From the NCBI GenBank assembly GCA_963851105.1, contig CAWKNP010000004.1:248001-312000 (forward strand): DNA of 64,000 nucleotides, written 5' to 3'. The position numbers were made by a program, and so were the translations under genes. The notes under the pieces were generated by a model. It did no database searches. It saw only the letters and a list, made by a program, of their open reading frames with translations, and had not been told where the DNA came from. Below, piece by piece: positions 57,853 to 64,000 of the stretch. Within the stretch, counting starts at the first letter, position 1; each line of letters starts with the position of its first letter. This stretch comes from DATARN01 sp963851105. Its GTDB lineage: Bacteria; Actinomycetota; Acidimicrobiia; Acidimicrobiales; Palsa-688.

Positions 57853-58209
57853 ATGAGCGCGTTCAATGATGACGAGGTGGCGTATCTCACCGGCGAGCAC
57901 CGGTTGGGGCGTCTGGCTACGGTCGGCAAGGACGGGACCCCCCACGTGGCACCGGTCGGCTGGACCTACAACGCCGACCTCGACACGATCGACATCGGTG
58001 GCCGCGATTTTGAGCAGTCCAAGAAGTACCGCGATGTGCGGGGAAGCGGCCGGGCCGCCATCGTCGTCGACGACCTGGCAAGCGTCGATCCGTGGCGACC
58101 ACGCGGTGTCGAGGTACGAGGCCACGCCGACGCCATCTCCGAGCCCGAGCCCCTGATCCGCATCTACCCTGATCGGGTCGTGTCGTGGGGTCTCACGCCG
58201 GCACCCTAG
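57853..58209 (+). CDS. PPOX-class F420-dependent oxidoreductase (FDOR-B type)
   Basis: A 118-residue split-barrel flavin/deazaflavin oxidoreductase. Motifs: FNDDEVAYLTGEHRLGRLATVGKDGTPHVAPVGWTYN, then a GGRDFEQSKKYRDVRGSGRAAIVVDDL core with the basic K/R cofactor-binding residues, and RGVEVRGHADAI. These are the features of actinobacterial F420-binding split-barrel proteins rather than true pyridoxamine phosphate oxidases. ATG 57853 follows AAAAGGAGAACTCTG. The protein is short but complete. Cofactor choice (F420 versus FMN) is inferred from family resemblance; substrate unknown. Confidence 0.87.
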   Translation: MSAFNDDEVAYLTGEHRLGRLATVGKDGTPHVAPVGWTYNADLDTIDIGGRDFEQSKKYRDVRGSGRAAIVVDDLASVDPWRPRGVEVRGHADAISEPEPLIRIYPDRVVSWGLTPAP

Positions 58210-58332
58210 GGCCAAGAAGAGCTCATACAGATCGAACCCTTCGATACCCCCGACGCCGGTCGCGGGACCCAGTGAGGACGATGAGCTAGCAAGCAGTCAA
58301 CGCTTCGGCGCACCTGTCAGAATCCGGGACCG

Positions 58333-59961
58333 ATGTCTTCGCTGCTCCCTCGTCCGATCCAGTTGGTTTTGGGATCGGGCGTCGACAGCGACAGGGTCCT
58401 GGCGGCGCTGGCCAAGAGGTTCACGGTGGTCTCCGATCTGCCCATAAGTGGCGAGCGCACTTACCTCGACACTTTTGACGGGCGGCTGCGCTCCGCCGGC
58501 CTGACGCTGGGCTGGGAACGCCGGTATGGCGACCGCCACGCCAACCTGGCGCTGGCGACGGCGGACGGTCTCGTCACCCGAGTCCCCGCCGGCCGATCGG
58601 CGAACGGCCCCAGGCGCCTTTTCGCTGCCGACCTGCCTTCCGGACCGCTGCACGACGCCCTCGCGGGGGTGATCGAGATGCGGGCGCTCACGCCCCGAGC
58701 CAACGTCAAGTACCGGAAACGGGACGCGACCGTGCAGGACCGCGAGGCCAAGACGGTCGTCCGGCTGCATTTCGAGGAACCAGTGGCGATGACCGCACGC
58801 CTCCTCGTTTCGCCGGTGCTCGGCTACGGGAGTGCCTTCGTGGCAGTGACTGCTGTCCTGCGGTCGCTCTCGGGCGTGCGGACAGCCAAGCGCCCTTTGC
58901 GGGATGAGGCGATCCTGGCCGCCGGTGGCCACCCCGCGGGCGTGTCGGCCAAGATCGCAGTGAGCCTGCGACCAGAGATGCGGGCCGACGAGGCGACCTT
59001 CGCGCTGTGCCGGCGGCTGGCCGACATCGTTGAGGCCAACCTCGCAGGAACCTTCGCCGAGATCGACACCGAGTTCCTACACGACCTCCGCGTCGCAATC
59101 CGACGTAGCCGCTCGGTCCTTCGGGAGATGAAAGGCGTTTTCCCTCCCGACGAAAGCCGCCAGGCTGCGGTCGACCTGCGTTGGATCCAGGAAATCACAG
59201 GGCCGACCCGGGATCTCGATGTCCAGCTCCTCGAATGGTCGCAGACTGTCGCCGGCCTCCCGGCCCAGGCAACCGCCGATCTCCAACCGCTGCACGACCT
59301 GCTGGCGCGCCATCGCGAGGAGGCCGGCCGTACGATGCGCCGCCAACTTACGGGCCCCCGGTACGCCGAGGCCTGGACGACCTGGCGGGCCCTGCTCGAC
59401 CGGGCCCCGCACCCGGCGGAGGACCCCACGCACGACCCCGGCCCTGACCCTGACCCCGACCCCGACCCCGACCACGACCCCGCCGTGGATCCCACCCGGC
59501 CTCAGGCCCACCGGCCCATCGCTGAGGTGGCCGGGGCGCGCATCGTGGCTGTCTACCGGCGCATGATTCGCATGGGCGAGGCGATCAGCGACGTCTCGCC
59601 ACCGGAATCGCTGCACGACCTGCGCAAGCGGGGAAAAGAGTTCCGGTATCTCCTCGAGCTCTACGGTTCCATCTGGCCCTCGAGCACGGTGGCGCCGATG
59701 ATCACCGCCATGAAGGGCCTGCAGGACGTGCTCGGTCGGTTCCAGGACGACGAAGTGCAGGCGAACTACTTGCGGTCCCTCGGTCCCGAGCTCCTGGCCA
59801 CGACCGGCGACACCGACACACTCATTGCGTTGGGCCTCGTCATCGACCGCCTGGGCCGCGACCAGTCCGATGCCCGCGCCGCCTTTGCCGGGCGCTTCGC
59901 CGCCTTCGCGGCCCGCGGCAACCGAAGTCTCGTAGCGGCCACCTTTGGGGTGCGAACGTGA
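58333..59961 (+). CDS. CYTH-like and CHAD domain protein
   Basis: A 542-residue protein. Residues 1-175 are a diverged CYTH-type (triphosphate tunnel) domain (YLDTFDGRLRSAGLTLGWERR keeps a family-like strand), but without a clear E-x-E-x-K, so catalysis is doubtful. From about residue 205 comes a CHAD domain: FLHDLRVAIRRSRSVLREMK, TRDLDVQL, DLRKRGKEFRYLLELY, KGLQDVLGRFQDDEVQ, with conserved basic helices that bind polyphosphate. A linker of tandem DP repeats (PDPDPDPDPD) lies near residue 375. The stop overlaps the next gene, parA (GTGA 59958-59961). Probably targeted to polyphosphate granules. Confidence 0.9.
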   Translation: MSSLLPRPIQLVLGSGVDSDRVLAALAKRFTVVSDLPISGERTYLDTFDGRLRSAGLTLGWERRYGDRHANLALATADGLVTRVPAGRSANGPRRLFAADLPSGPLHDALAGVIEMRALTPRANVKYRKRDATVQDREAKTVVRLHFEEPVAMTARLLVSPVLGYGSAFVAVTAVLRSLSGVRTAKRPLRDEAILAAGGHPAGVSAKIAVSLRPEMRADEATFALCRRLADIVEANLAGTFAEIDTEFLHDLRVAIRRSRSVLREMKGVFPPDESRQAAVDLRWIQEITGPTRDLDVQLLEWSQTVAGLPAQATADLQPLHDLLARHREEAGRTMRRQLTGPRYAEAWTTWRALLDRAPHPAEDPTHDPGPDPDPDPDPDHDPAVDPTRPQAHRPIAEVAGARIVAVYRRMIRMGEAISDVSPPESLHDLRKRGKEFRYLLELYGSIWPSSTVAPMITAMKGLQDVLGRFQDDEVQANYLRSLGPELLATTGDTDTLIALGLVIDRLGRDQSDARAAFAGRFAAFAARGNRSLVAATFGVRT

Positions 59962-60701
59962 AGATCGTCGCCACGTACAACATCAAAGGCGGGGTCGGGA
60001 AAACGTCGGCGGCGGTCAACATCGCCGCCCTGGCCGCCGGCGACGGCTTCCGGACCCTGCTCTGGGACCTCGACCCCCAGGCCGCGGCCACCTTCCTGTT
60101 TCGGATAAGACCGAAGATTCGAGGCGGTGCCGACAAGCTCGTCCTGGGCAAGAGCGACCTTGCCGGGCTCCTGCGGGGCACCGACATCGAGGGCCTCGAC
60201 CTTCTCCCCGCCGACTTCTCCTACCGCAACTTGGACCTGGCCCTTGACGATGCGAAGCGGCCGACGCGGCAACTGAACCGGTTGCTCGGACCGCTGGTCG
60301 CTGACTACGACCTCGTCATCCTCGACTGCCCCCCTTCGATCTCGCTCGTCTCGGAGAACGTCTTCCATGCCGCGGACGCCCTGCTCGTCCCGGTCATCCC
60401 GACGACGTTGTCCCTGCGCACGTTTGACCAACTGCTCGGCTTCGTTGCCGGCCTCAATCGCCCACCGCAGATCATCGCCTTCTTCTCCATGGTCGACCGG
60501 CGCAAGCGCCTGCACTGCGACATCGTCGCCGAGTCCCCGGCCCGCTATCCCGCGATTGTTTCTGCCGCCATACCGTCGGCCACCGATGTCGAGCGAATGG
60601 GCGTCCACCGCGGTCCCTTGTCCCTCTTCGCCCCCCGCAGTGCCGCCGCCAAGGCCTACACCGCCCTGTGGGCAGAAACCCGGCGCCGCGTCGGACTGTG
60701 A
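59958..60701 (+). CDS. ParA-family ATPase paired with CHAD
   Basis: A 247-residue deviant Walker A ATPase of the ParA/Soj/McdA type: VATYNIKGGVGKTSAAVNIAALAA (signature K-G-G-V-G-K-T), switch region LLWDLDPQAAATFLF, and Walker B LVILDCPPSISLVSENVF. ParA proteins position plasmids, chromosomes and cytoplasmic cargoes by ATP-driven gradients. No ParB or plasmid gene is here; instead it is translationally coupled to a CHAD protein, so a granule-positioning role is a reasonable inference. Start GTG 59958, whose last bases overlap the CHAD stop. Cytoplasmic or nucleoid-associated. Confidence 0.92.
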   Translation: MKIVATYNIKGGVGKTSAAVNIAALAAGDGFRTLLWDLDPQAAATFLFRIRPKIRGGADKLVLGKSDLAGLLRGTDIEGLDLLPADFSYRNLDLALDDAKRPTRQLNRLLGPLVADYDLVILDCPPSISLVSENVFHAADALLVPVIPTTLSLRTFDQLLGFVAGLNRPPQIIAFFSMVDRRKRLHCDIVAESPARYPAIVSAAIPSATDVERMGVHRGPLSLFAPRSAAAKAYTALWAETRRRVGL

Positions 60702-60722
60702 AGAGCACTAAGCAGTGATGTC

Positions 60723-61067
60723 ATGACCATCACCGGTGTCCACATGCTTCTGTTCAGCACCGAGCCCGACGCTTTGCGGGCGGCACTCGCCGACGCCTTC
60801 GGGTGGCCGAGCGTCGATGCCGGCGGCGGCTGGCTGATCTTCGCCCTGCCCCCGGGCGAGGTTGCCGTCCACCCGGCCGAACGTCCCTCCCACGAGATGT
60901 CGCTGATGTGCGATGACCTCGAAAGCACGATGGCTGATCTGCGAACCAAGGGCATCGAGTTCCGCAGCGAGCGAGAAACCCAACGGTGGGGTGTCACCGC
61001 GACGATGCTGCTCCCTGGCGGCGTCGAGATGTTGCTGTACCAACCCCGCCACGAGACCGCCATCTGA
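60723..61067 (+). CDS. VOC-superfamily (glyoxalase-like) protein
   Basis: A 114-residue single vicinal-oxygen-chelate domain: ITGVHMLLFSTEPDALRAALADAFGWPSVDAGGGWLIF, FALPPGEVAVHPAE, HEMSLMCDDLESTMADLRTKGIEF and TMLLPGGVEMLLYQP with the usual terminal strand. Metal-ligand positions (H in the first strand, E near the end) are consistent with a small dioxygenase/lyase or antibiotic-binding protein, but the substrate is not predictable. ATG 60723, 21 bases after the ParA stop on the same strand; possibly read through. Confident at superfamily level only. Confidence 0.85.
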   Translation: MTITGVHMLLFSTEPDALRAALADAFGWPSVDAGGGWLIFALPPGEVAVHPAERPSHEMSLMCDDLESTMADLRTKGIEFRSERETQRWGVTATMLLPGGVEMLLYQPRHETAI

Positions 61068-61220
61068 GCAGAGGCGCTTAAGGCGATGGCCATTCCAGGC
61101 GACTGGCCTTCGTCATCCGCAGCCGCAGCGAGGCAGTTCACGGCGTAGCAGGCGCGGCGGTGCTGCGTAGCAGAGAGAATCCCGGGTTGGTCGCGCCCCC
61201 GGATGGCCTAGCTTCAGCTG

Positions 61221-62210
61221 GTGCGCCGCTACCGGGGGTTCATGGCTGACAGCGCCCGGTGGGAGCGGTTCCGGTTCCGCGACGACGACATCGTCATCTC
61301 GACGCCGTCGAAATGCGGCACGACGTGGATGCAGAACATCGTCGGCATGCTCGTTCTTGACCGGGTCGACCTCGGTGCACCTATCAGCACGCTGTCGCCG
61401 TGGCTCGACATGCTGATCCGCACTGACGAAGAGGTGTTCGGCCTGTTGGATGCGCAGCGCCACCGGCGTTGGATCAAGACCCACTGTCCGCTCGACGCCG
61501 TGCCGTCGCATCCGACCGTGACCTACATCGCGGTCGTCCGCCACCCGCTCGATGTCGCCCTCTCGGACTCAGACCACCACGCGAACCAGAACAACGATCG
61601 CGCTCGGGCGCTGCGCATCGCGGCCTCCGGCCAACCTGATCTACCGGTCCCGACCGCCTGGTCGGTCGTCCCCGACGACCCCGCCGACTACCTGCGATGG
61701 TTCATCGACAACGACCTTCCCGCCACGGGCAGCGGACCGAACGGCCTCGCCGACTTCTGCCAGCAGGTCAGCACGTTCTGGACCCGAAAGGACGAGCAGA
61801 ACGTGCATCTTTTCCACTACCGCGATCTGTGGAATGACCTCGACGGCGAGATGCGACGAGTCGCCGATGCGCTCGGGATCACAATCGATGAGACGCCTTG
61901 GCCGGAGTTCGTGGCGGGAGCCACGCTCGACTCGATGCGATCACGAGCAGGAGACACAGCTCCCGATGCGAACCTCGCGATCTGGCACGACCCAGCCAGA
62001 TTTTTCCGAGCCGGAGGCACCCGGGCATGGGCGCCGTTGCTTACCGACGATGACCGCGCCCACTTCCACGACCGACTGACCGACCTCGCCGGCCCCGCGG
62101 CCGCCTGGATCCTGAACGGCCGCGGACGGCCGCGGACTTACGACGCGAATTCGGGGATAGCGGATCGAACGGATTCGCTGCGGCCCTTCGGTTCCTCCCA
62201 CTCCTCCTGA
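61221..62210 (+). CDS. PAPS-dependent sulfotransferase
   Basis: A 329-residue sulfotransferase transferring sulfate from PAPS to a hydroxyl or amine. The 5'-phosphosulfate loop appears as ISTPSKCGTTWMQNIV (family PKSGTTW, here with S-K-C), followed by WIKTHCPLDAVP, YIAVVRHPLDVALSDSDHH (3'-phosphate-binding RxxxD...S) and FWTRKDEQNVHLFHYRDLWNDL. GTG 61221 is the start used. The last 24 codons lie on the antisense strand of the DUF899 gene (62138-62210), so this C-terminus is probably not conserved. Acceptor unknown; cytosolic. Confidence 0.87.
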   Translation: MRRYRGFMADSARWERFRFRDDDIVISTPSKCGTTWMQNIVGMLVLDRVDLGAPISTLSPWLDMLIRTDEEVFGLLDAQRHRRWIKTHCPLDAVPSHPTVTYIAVVRHPLDVALSDSDHHANQNNDRARALRIAASGQPDLPVPTAWSVVPDDPADYLRWFIDNDLPATGSGPNGLADFCQQVSTFWTRKDEQNVHLFHYRDLWNDLDGEMRRVADALGITIDETPWPEFVAGATLDSMRSRAGDTAPDANLAIWHDPARFFRAGGTRAWAPLLTDDDRAHFHDRLTDLAGPAAAWILNGRGRPRTYDANSGIADRTDSLRPFGSSHSS

Positions 62211-62884
62211 CGTCCGAGGGCCGTGAGATCGAGGAAATAGTACGAGCCACCGGTCAACTCAAGGCCGCGGGCATATTGGGAGTAGGTATGGAACACGCGG
62301 CCGTCGACCTGGAGAAAGCAACTCCTGCCCGGCATGTCATAGGGCTGTTCGGACGTCTTCATGCTCTCCCGGCCCATTGCCGCGTACTCGTCGAGCGTCC
62401 GGAAGTTGTACTGGTCGAAGCCTCGGGAAGCGTCGATCGTGACCCCGAAGTCGTAGTTGAAGTCGGATTCGCAGGAGGAATACCACGTGAGGTCCCAACC
62501 CCGCTTGGCCTTCCACCGCTCGAGTTTTTCGAGGGGAGCGCGCGACACCATGGCATAGCTGGTCCCGCGGGTATGGAGATGCTCGAGGAAGCCTGGCGAC
62601 AACTCGTCGGTGCCGGCAGTGCAGCTCGGGCAGCCGTCCTCCCACTCGGGATGGAACATGAAGTGGTAGACGATCAGCTGGGGCCGGCCCTCGAACATGT
62701 CGACGAGGCGGACCTTGCCGTTCGGGCCATCGAAGACGTAGTCCTTCTCGATCTCGACCATCGGCAGGGCACGGCGCTCAGCGTTGAGCTTGTCGCGCGC
62801 CTTGGTCAGGCCCTTCTCCTTCGCGAGCAGATCCTTGCGAGCGACGAGCCACTCGTCTCGGGTCACGATCCGGGGAAGGCTCAT
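62138..62884 (-). CDS. DUF899-family thioredoxin-like protein
   Basis: A 248-residue DUF899 protein, thioredoxin-fold and related to AhpC/TSA peroxidases. It has LPRIVTRDEWLVARKDLLAKEKGLTKARDKLNAERRALP at the N-terminus, the motif MFHPEWEDGCPSCTAGTDEL where C-P-x-C resembles a redox pair, PMVEIEKDYVFDGPNG and DMPGRSCFLQVDGRVFHTYSQYARGLE. ATG 62884 has AAGGAGCAAACG just upstream, so its position is firm. It overlaps the sulfotransferase 3' end convergently. Activity uncharacterised; a stress-related redox role is likely. Confidence 0.9.
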   Translation of the reverse strand: MSLPRIVTRDEWLVARKDLLAKEKGLTKARDKLNAERRALPMVEIEKDYVFDGPNGKVRLVDMFEGRPQLIVYHFMFHPEWEDGCPSCTAGTDELSPGFLEHLHTRGTSYAMVSRAPLEKLERWKAKRGWDLTWYSSCESDFNYDFGVTIDASRGFDQYNFRTLDEYAAMGRESMKTSEQPYDMPGRSCFLQVDGRVFHTYSQYARGLELTGGSYYFLDLTALGRQEEWEEPKGRSESVRSAIPEFAS

Positions 62885-62984
62885 CGTTTGCTCCTTGCGT
62901 CATGTTTCGCCCGACGGACCGGCACCCCGGCCAACCACTGAGCTTTGACTGCCCGGCGATCTCGAACTCATCGGCGCGTTCCGG

Positions 62985-63017
62985 AATGTACATTCTGTGG
63001 CTCACATAATGTACACT
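62985..63017. promoter_or_regulatory. Repeat AATGTACAnT boxes before the Phd/VapC operon
   Basis: A perfect 10-base palindrome AATGTACATT (62985-62994) and a near copy AATGTACACT (63008-63017) lie just upstream of the antitoxin start, spaced 23 bases apart. Antitoxins of this type autoregulate through such tandem dyads, so these are the probable operator. Confidence 0.65.
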
Positions 63018-63018
63018 T

Positions 63019-63288
63019 GTGATCGTGGATGTGGCTATCAGTGATCTGCGAGCACACCTGAGCGAGTGGCTACAACGAGCCCGCGATGGCCAAGAGGTCG
63101 TCGTCACCGATCGCGGCCTCCCGGTAGCTCGATTGCTGGGTATCGACGCAACCGACATTCTGGAACGACTGACCGCAGAAGGGGTCATCTCCCCGCCGAA
63201 ACGAGCGACGCGTCCGGCAGCGTCGGGTAGTCCTCGTCCCCGTGCCCGACGGTCCGTCGCCGAGCTGGTAACCGAGCAGCGTCGCTGA
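63019..63288 (+). CDS. Phd/YefM-type antitoxin
   Basis: An 89-residue antitoxin of the Phd/YefM type: VAISDLRAHLSEWLQRARDGQEVVVTDRGLPVARLLG is the DNA-binding/dimerising N-domain, and the charged C-terminus (PRPRARRSVAELVTEQRR) should wrap the toxin. GTG 63019 is the start, directly after the second operator repeat; an internal GTG seven bases later is possible. Stop is 4 bases before the toxin start. It neutralises VapC and represses its own operon by analogy with the family. Confidence 0.9.
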   Translation: MIVDVAISDLRAHLSEWLQRARDGQEVVVTDRGLPVARLLGIDATDILERLTAEGVISPPKRATRPAASGSPRPRARRSVAELVTEQRR

Positions 63289-63292
63289 GCCG

Positions 63293-63727
63293 GTGACCCT
63301 CGTCTATTTCGACTCCAGCGCCTTCGTGAAGCTGCTGGTCGAAGAGGAGGGAAGCGAGTTGGCGGCCGACATTTGGGACGGCTGTGACGCCGCAATATCG
63401 AGCCGCCTCGCATACCCGGAAGTGCGAGCGGCGCTGGCCTCGGCAGGACGGAACCACGACCTAGACCAAAACGACCTCGAGCTGGCCAATCGAGCCTGGG
63501 CGGAGTACTGGGCGGCGACACGACCTGTCGAGCTGACCGTCGCCGTCGAACAGCACGCCGGGCAGTTGACCCGAGATCACGCACTGCGAGGCGCCGATGC
63601 CGTTCACCTCGCGAGTGCCCTCGCAATCGGAGATCCCGAGCTGGTCGTCGCAGTCTGGGACCAAAGGCTCCACGACGGCGCCCGCGCGGTCCGCCTCCGG
63701 GTGGCACCAATGCGAACCACGGGGTAA
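63293..63727 (+). CDS. vapC: VapC-type PIN-domain RNase toxin
   Basis: A 144-residue PIN domain. Acidic catalytic residues: Asp in VYFDSSAFVKLL (about residue 7), Glu in YPEVRAAL (about 43), Asp in LRGADAVHLASALAI (about 101) and Asp in VWDQRLHDGA (about 122). VapC toxins cleave tRNA or rRNA to arrest growth. GTG 63293 starts 4 bases after the antitoxin stop, a normal coupled order. The product is full length. Target RNA is unknown. Confidence 0.92.
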   Translation: MTLVYFDSSAFVKLLVEEEGSELAADIWDGCDAAISSRLAYPEVRAALASAGRNHDLDQNDLELANRAWAEYWAATRPVELTVAVEQHAGQLTRDHALRGADAVHLASALAIGDPELVVAVWDQRLHDGARAVRLRVAPMRTTG

Positions 63728-63901
63728 CGCTCGTTTTGGACGCCCGTCGGCGTCGAAATAACTCTGATCTGATCGCCCACAGTCTTGTGGTTGACCTTCC
63801 CTCGCCAGAGGACCATTCGTATCATCGAAGGGGATTGCTGTCCCCGCTCCACGCGGTCGACGTAGGTGGAACGGATTGCCTTCGCTGATCCCGGTGCCAG
63901 A

Positions 63902-64000
63902 TCACCGTTCCACAAGCCCCGTCTCAGGTTGAAAGCGGCGGAGGACGATGATGGCGGCGTCATCCTCCTGTCGTTGGCCCCCGAGTAGGTCATCGACGAG
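63902..64000 (-). CDS. C-terminal fragment of PP2C/SpoIIE-type phosphatase (cut by window edge)
   Basis: The last 33 codons at the right edge read LVDDLLGGQRQEDDAAIIVL then RRFQPETGLVER and TGA (63902-63904). DDAAIIVLR is the typical final strand of SpoIIE/PP2C-like serine phosphatases (RsbU type), where the paired Asp residues help bind Mn/Mg. The gene continues to the right of the window. Short evidence, so only the family is suggested. Confidence 0.55.
   Translation of the reverse strand, partial: LVDDLLGGQRQEDDAAIIVLRRFQPETGLVER

Noticed and set aside
59440..59485. Tandem GACCCC repeat in the CHAD gene considered as a CRISPR or regulatory repeat
   Set aside because: It is an in-frame Asp-Pro linker inside a coding region with 6-base units, too short and unspaced for a CRISPR array.
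63604..63993. Open frame on the minus strand opposite vapC
   Set aside because: Overlaps the vapC gene fully in a non-conserved frame; a PP2C-like C-terminus in a different frame at the edge is better supported.

Overview
The window is high-G+C bacterial DNA, densely coded on both strands. It has many GTG starts, Shine-Dalgarno-like GGAGG boxes and repeated 4-base GTGA/ATGA stop-start overlaps. An F420-type flavin oxidoreductase, a BldC-like fragment, an LppX/LprG-like lipoprotein, an actinobacterial-type GT4 glycogen synthase and an ECF42 sigma/DGPF pair point to an actinomycete-like lineage (Actinomycetota, possibly Acidimicrobiia; this is inference from gene content, no phylogeny was run). 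I saw no rRNA, tRNA, CRISPR array, transposase, prophage or replication origin.

Layout. 0.1-5.2 kb (minus): msrA, the tldE/tldD protease pair, an alpha/beta hydrolase and a lipoprotein. 5.2-10.3 kb (plus): two envelope-lipid-type membrane proteins, then a polyprenyl diphosphate synthase and dxs (isoprenoid supply). 10.4-20.3 kb: SRAP repair protein, APC permease, DUF2277, 3-methyladenine glycosylase, an ECF transporter whose two ATPases are fused to a membrane domain, YbaK-like editing protein, dCTP deaminase and an FAD oxidoreductase. 20.4-25.9 kb (plus): coupled MOSC / esterase / MobA-like genes, a frame-broken membrane protein, an epoxide-hydrolase-like protein and guaA. 25.9-31.1 kb: a small-peptide cluster resembling N-acetylglutaminylglutamine amide synthesis (GCS2-type ligase, ATP-grasp ligase, AsnO amidotransferase, a peptidase C26 relic, acetamidase/formamidase). 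31.2-33.6 kb: glgC and a glycogen synthase. 33.6-39.5 kb: a 40-bp perfect palindrome between a broken BldC-like gene and a PadR regulator, two exported proteins, an ECF42 sigma factor with its DGPF partner, and a DHFR-like protein.

39.6-51.5 kb holds the most unusual system: MoxR AAA ATPase + DUF5682 + VWA (44.1-39.6 kb) and SWIM zinc-finger + DUF5691 + a decayed small membrane gene (51.5-48.2 kb), all on the minus strand and each half coupled by 4-base overlaps. The halves are separated by an MFS transporter, a TMEM175-like channel and a large secreted protein. The DUF5682 gene carries, in frame, a 38-bp palindromic element whose second copy is intergenic at 20.3 kb.

51.7-64 kb is a mosaic of small modules: an ATP-grasp protein; an ArsR/SRPBCC pair facing clpP across two identical operators; a second ArsR-type regulator facing a frame-broken MFS exporter; CsaA; an F420 oxidoreductase; a CYTH/CHAD protein coupled to a ParA ATPase; VOC; sulfotransferase; DUF899; a Phd/VapC toxin-antitoxin pair; and the C-terminus of a PP2C-type phosphatase at the right edge. 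Several genes (22.6, 33.7, 48.3, 55.6 and 57.1 kb) need 1-base frame corrections. These may be assembly errors or real decay.
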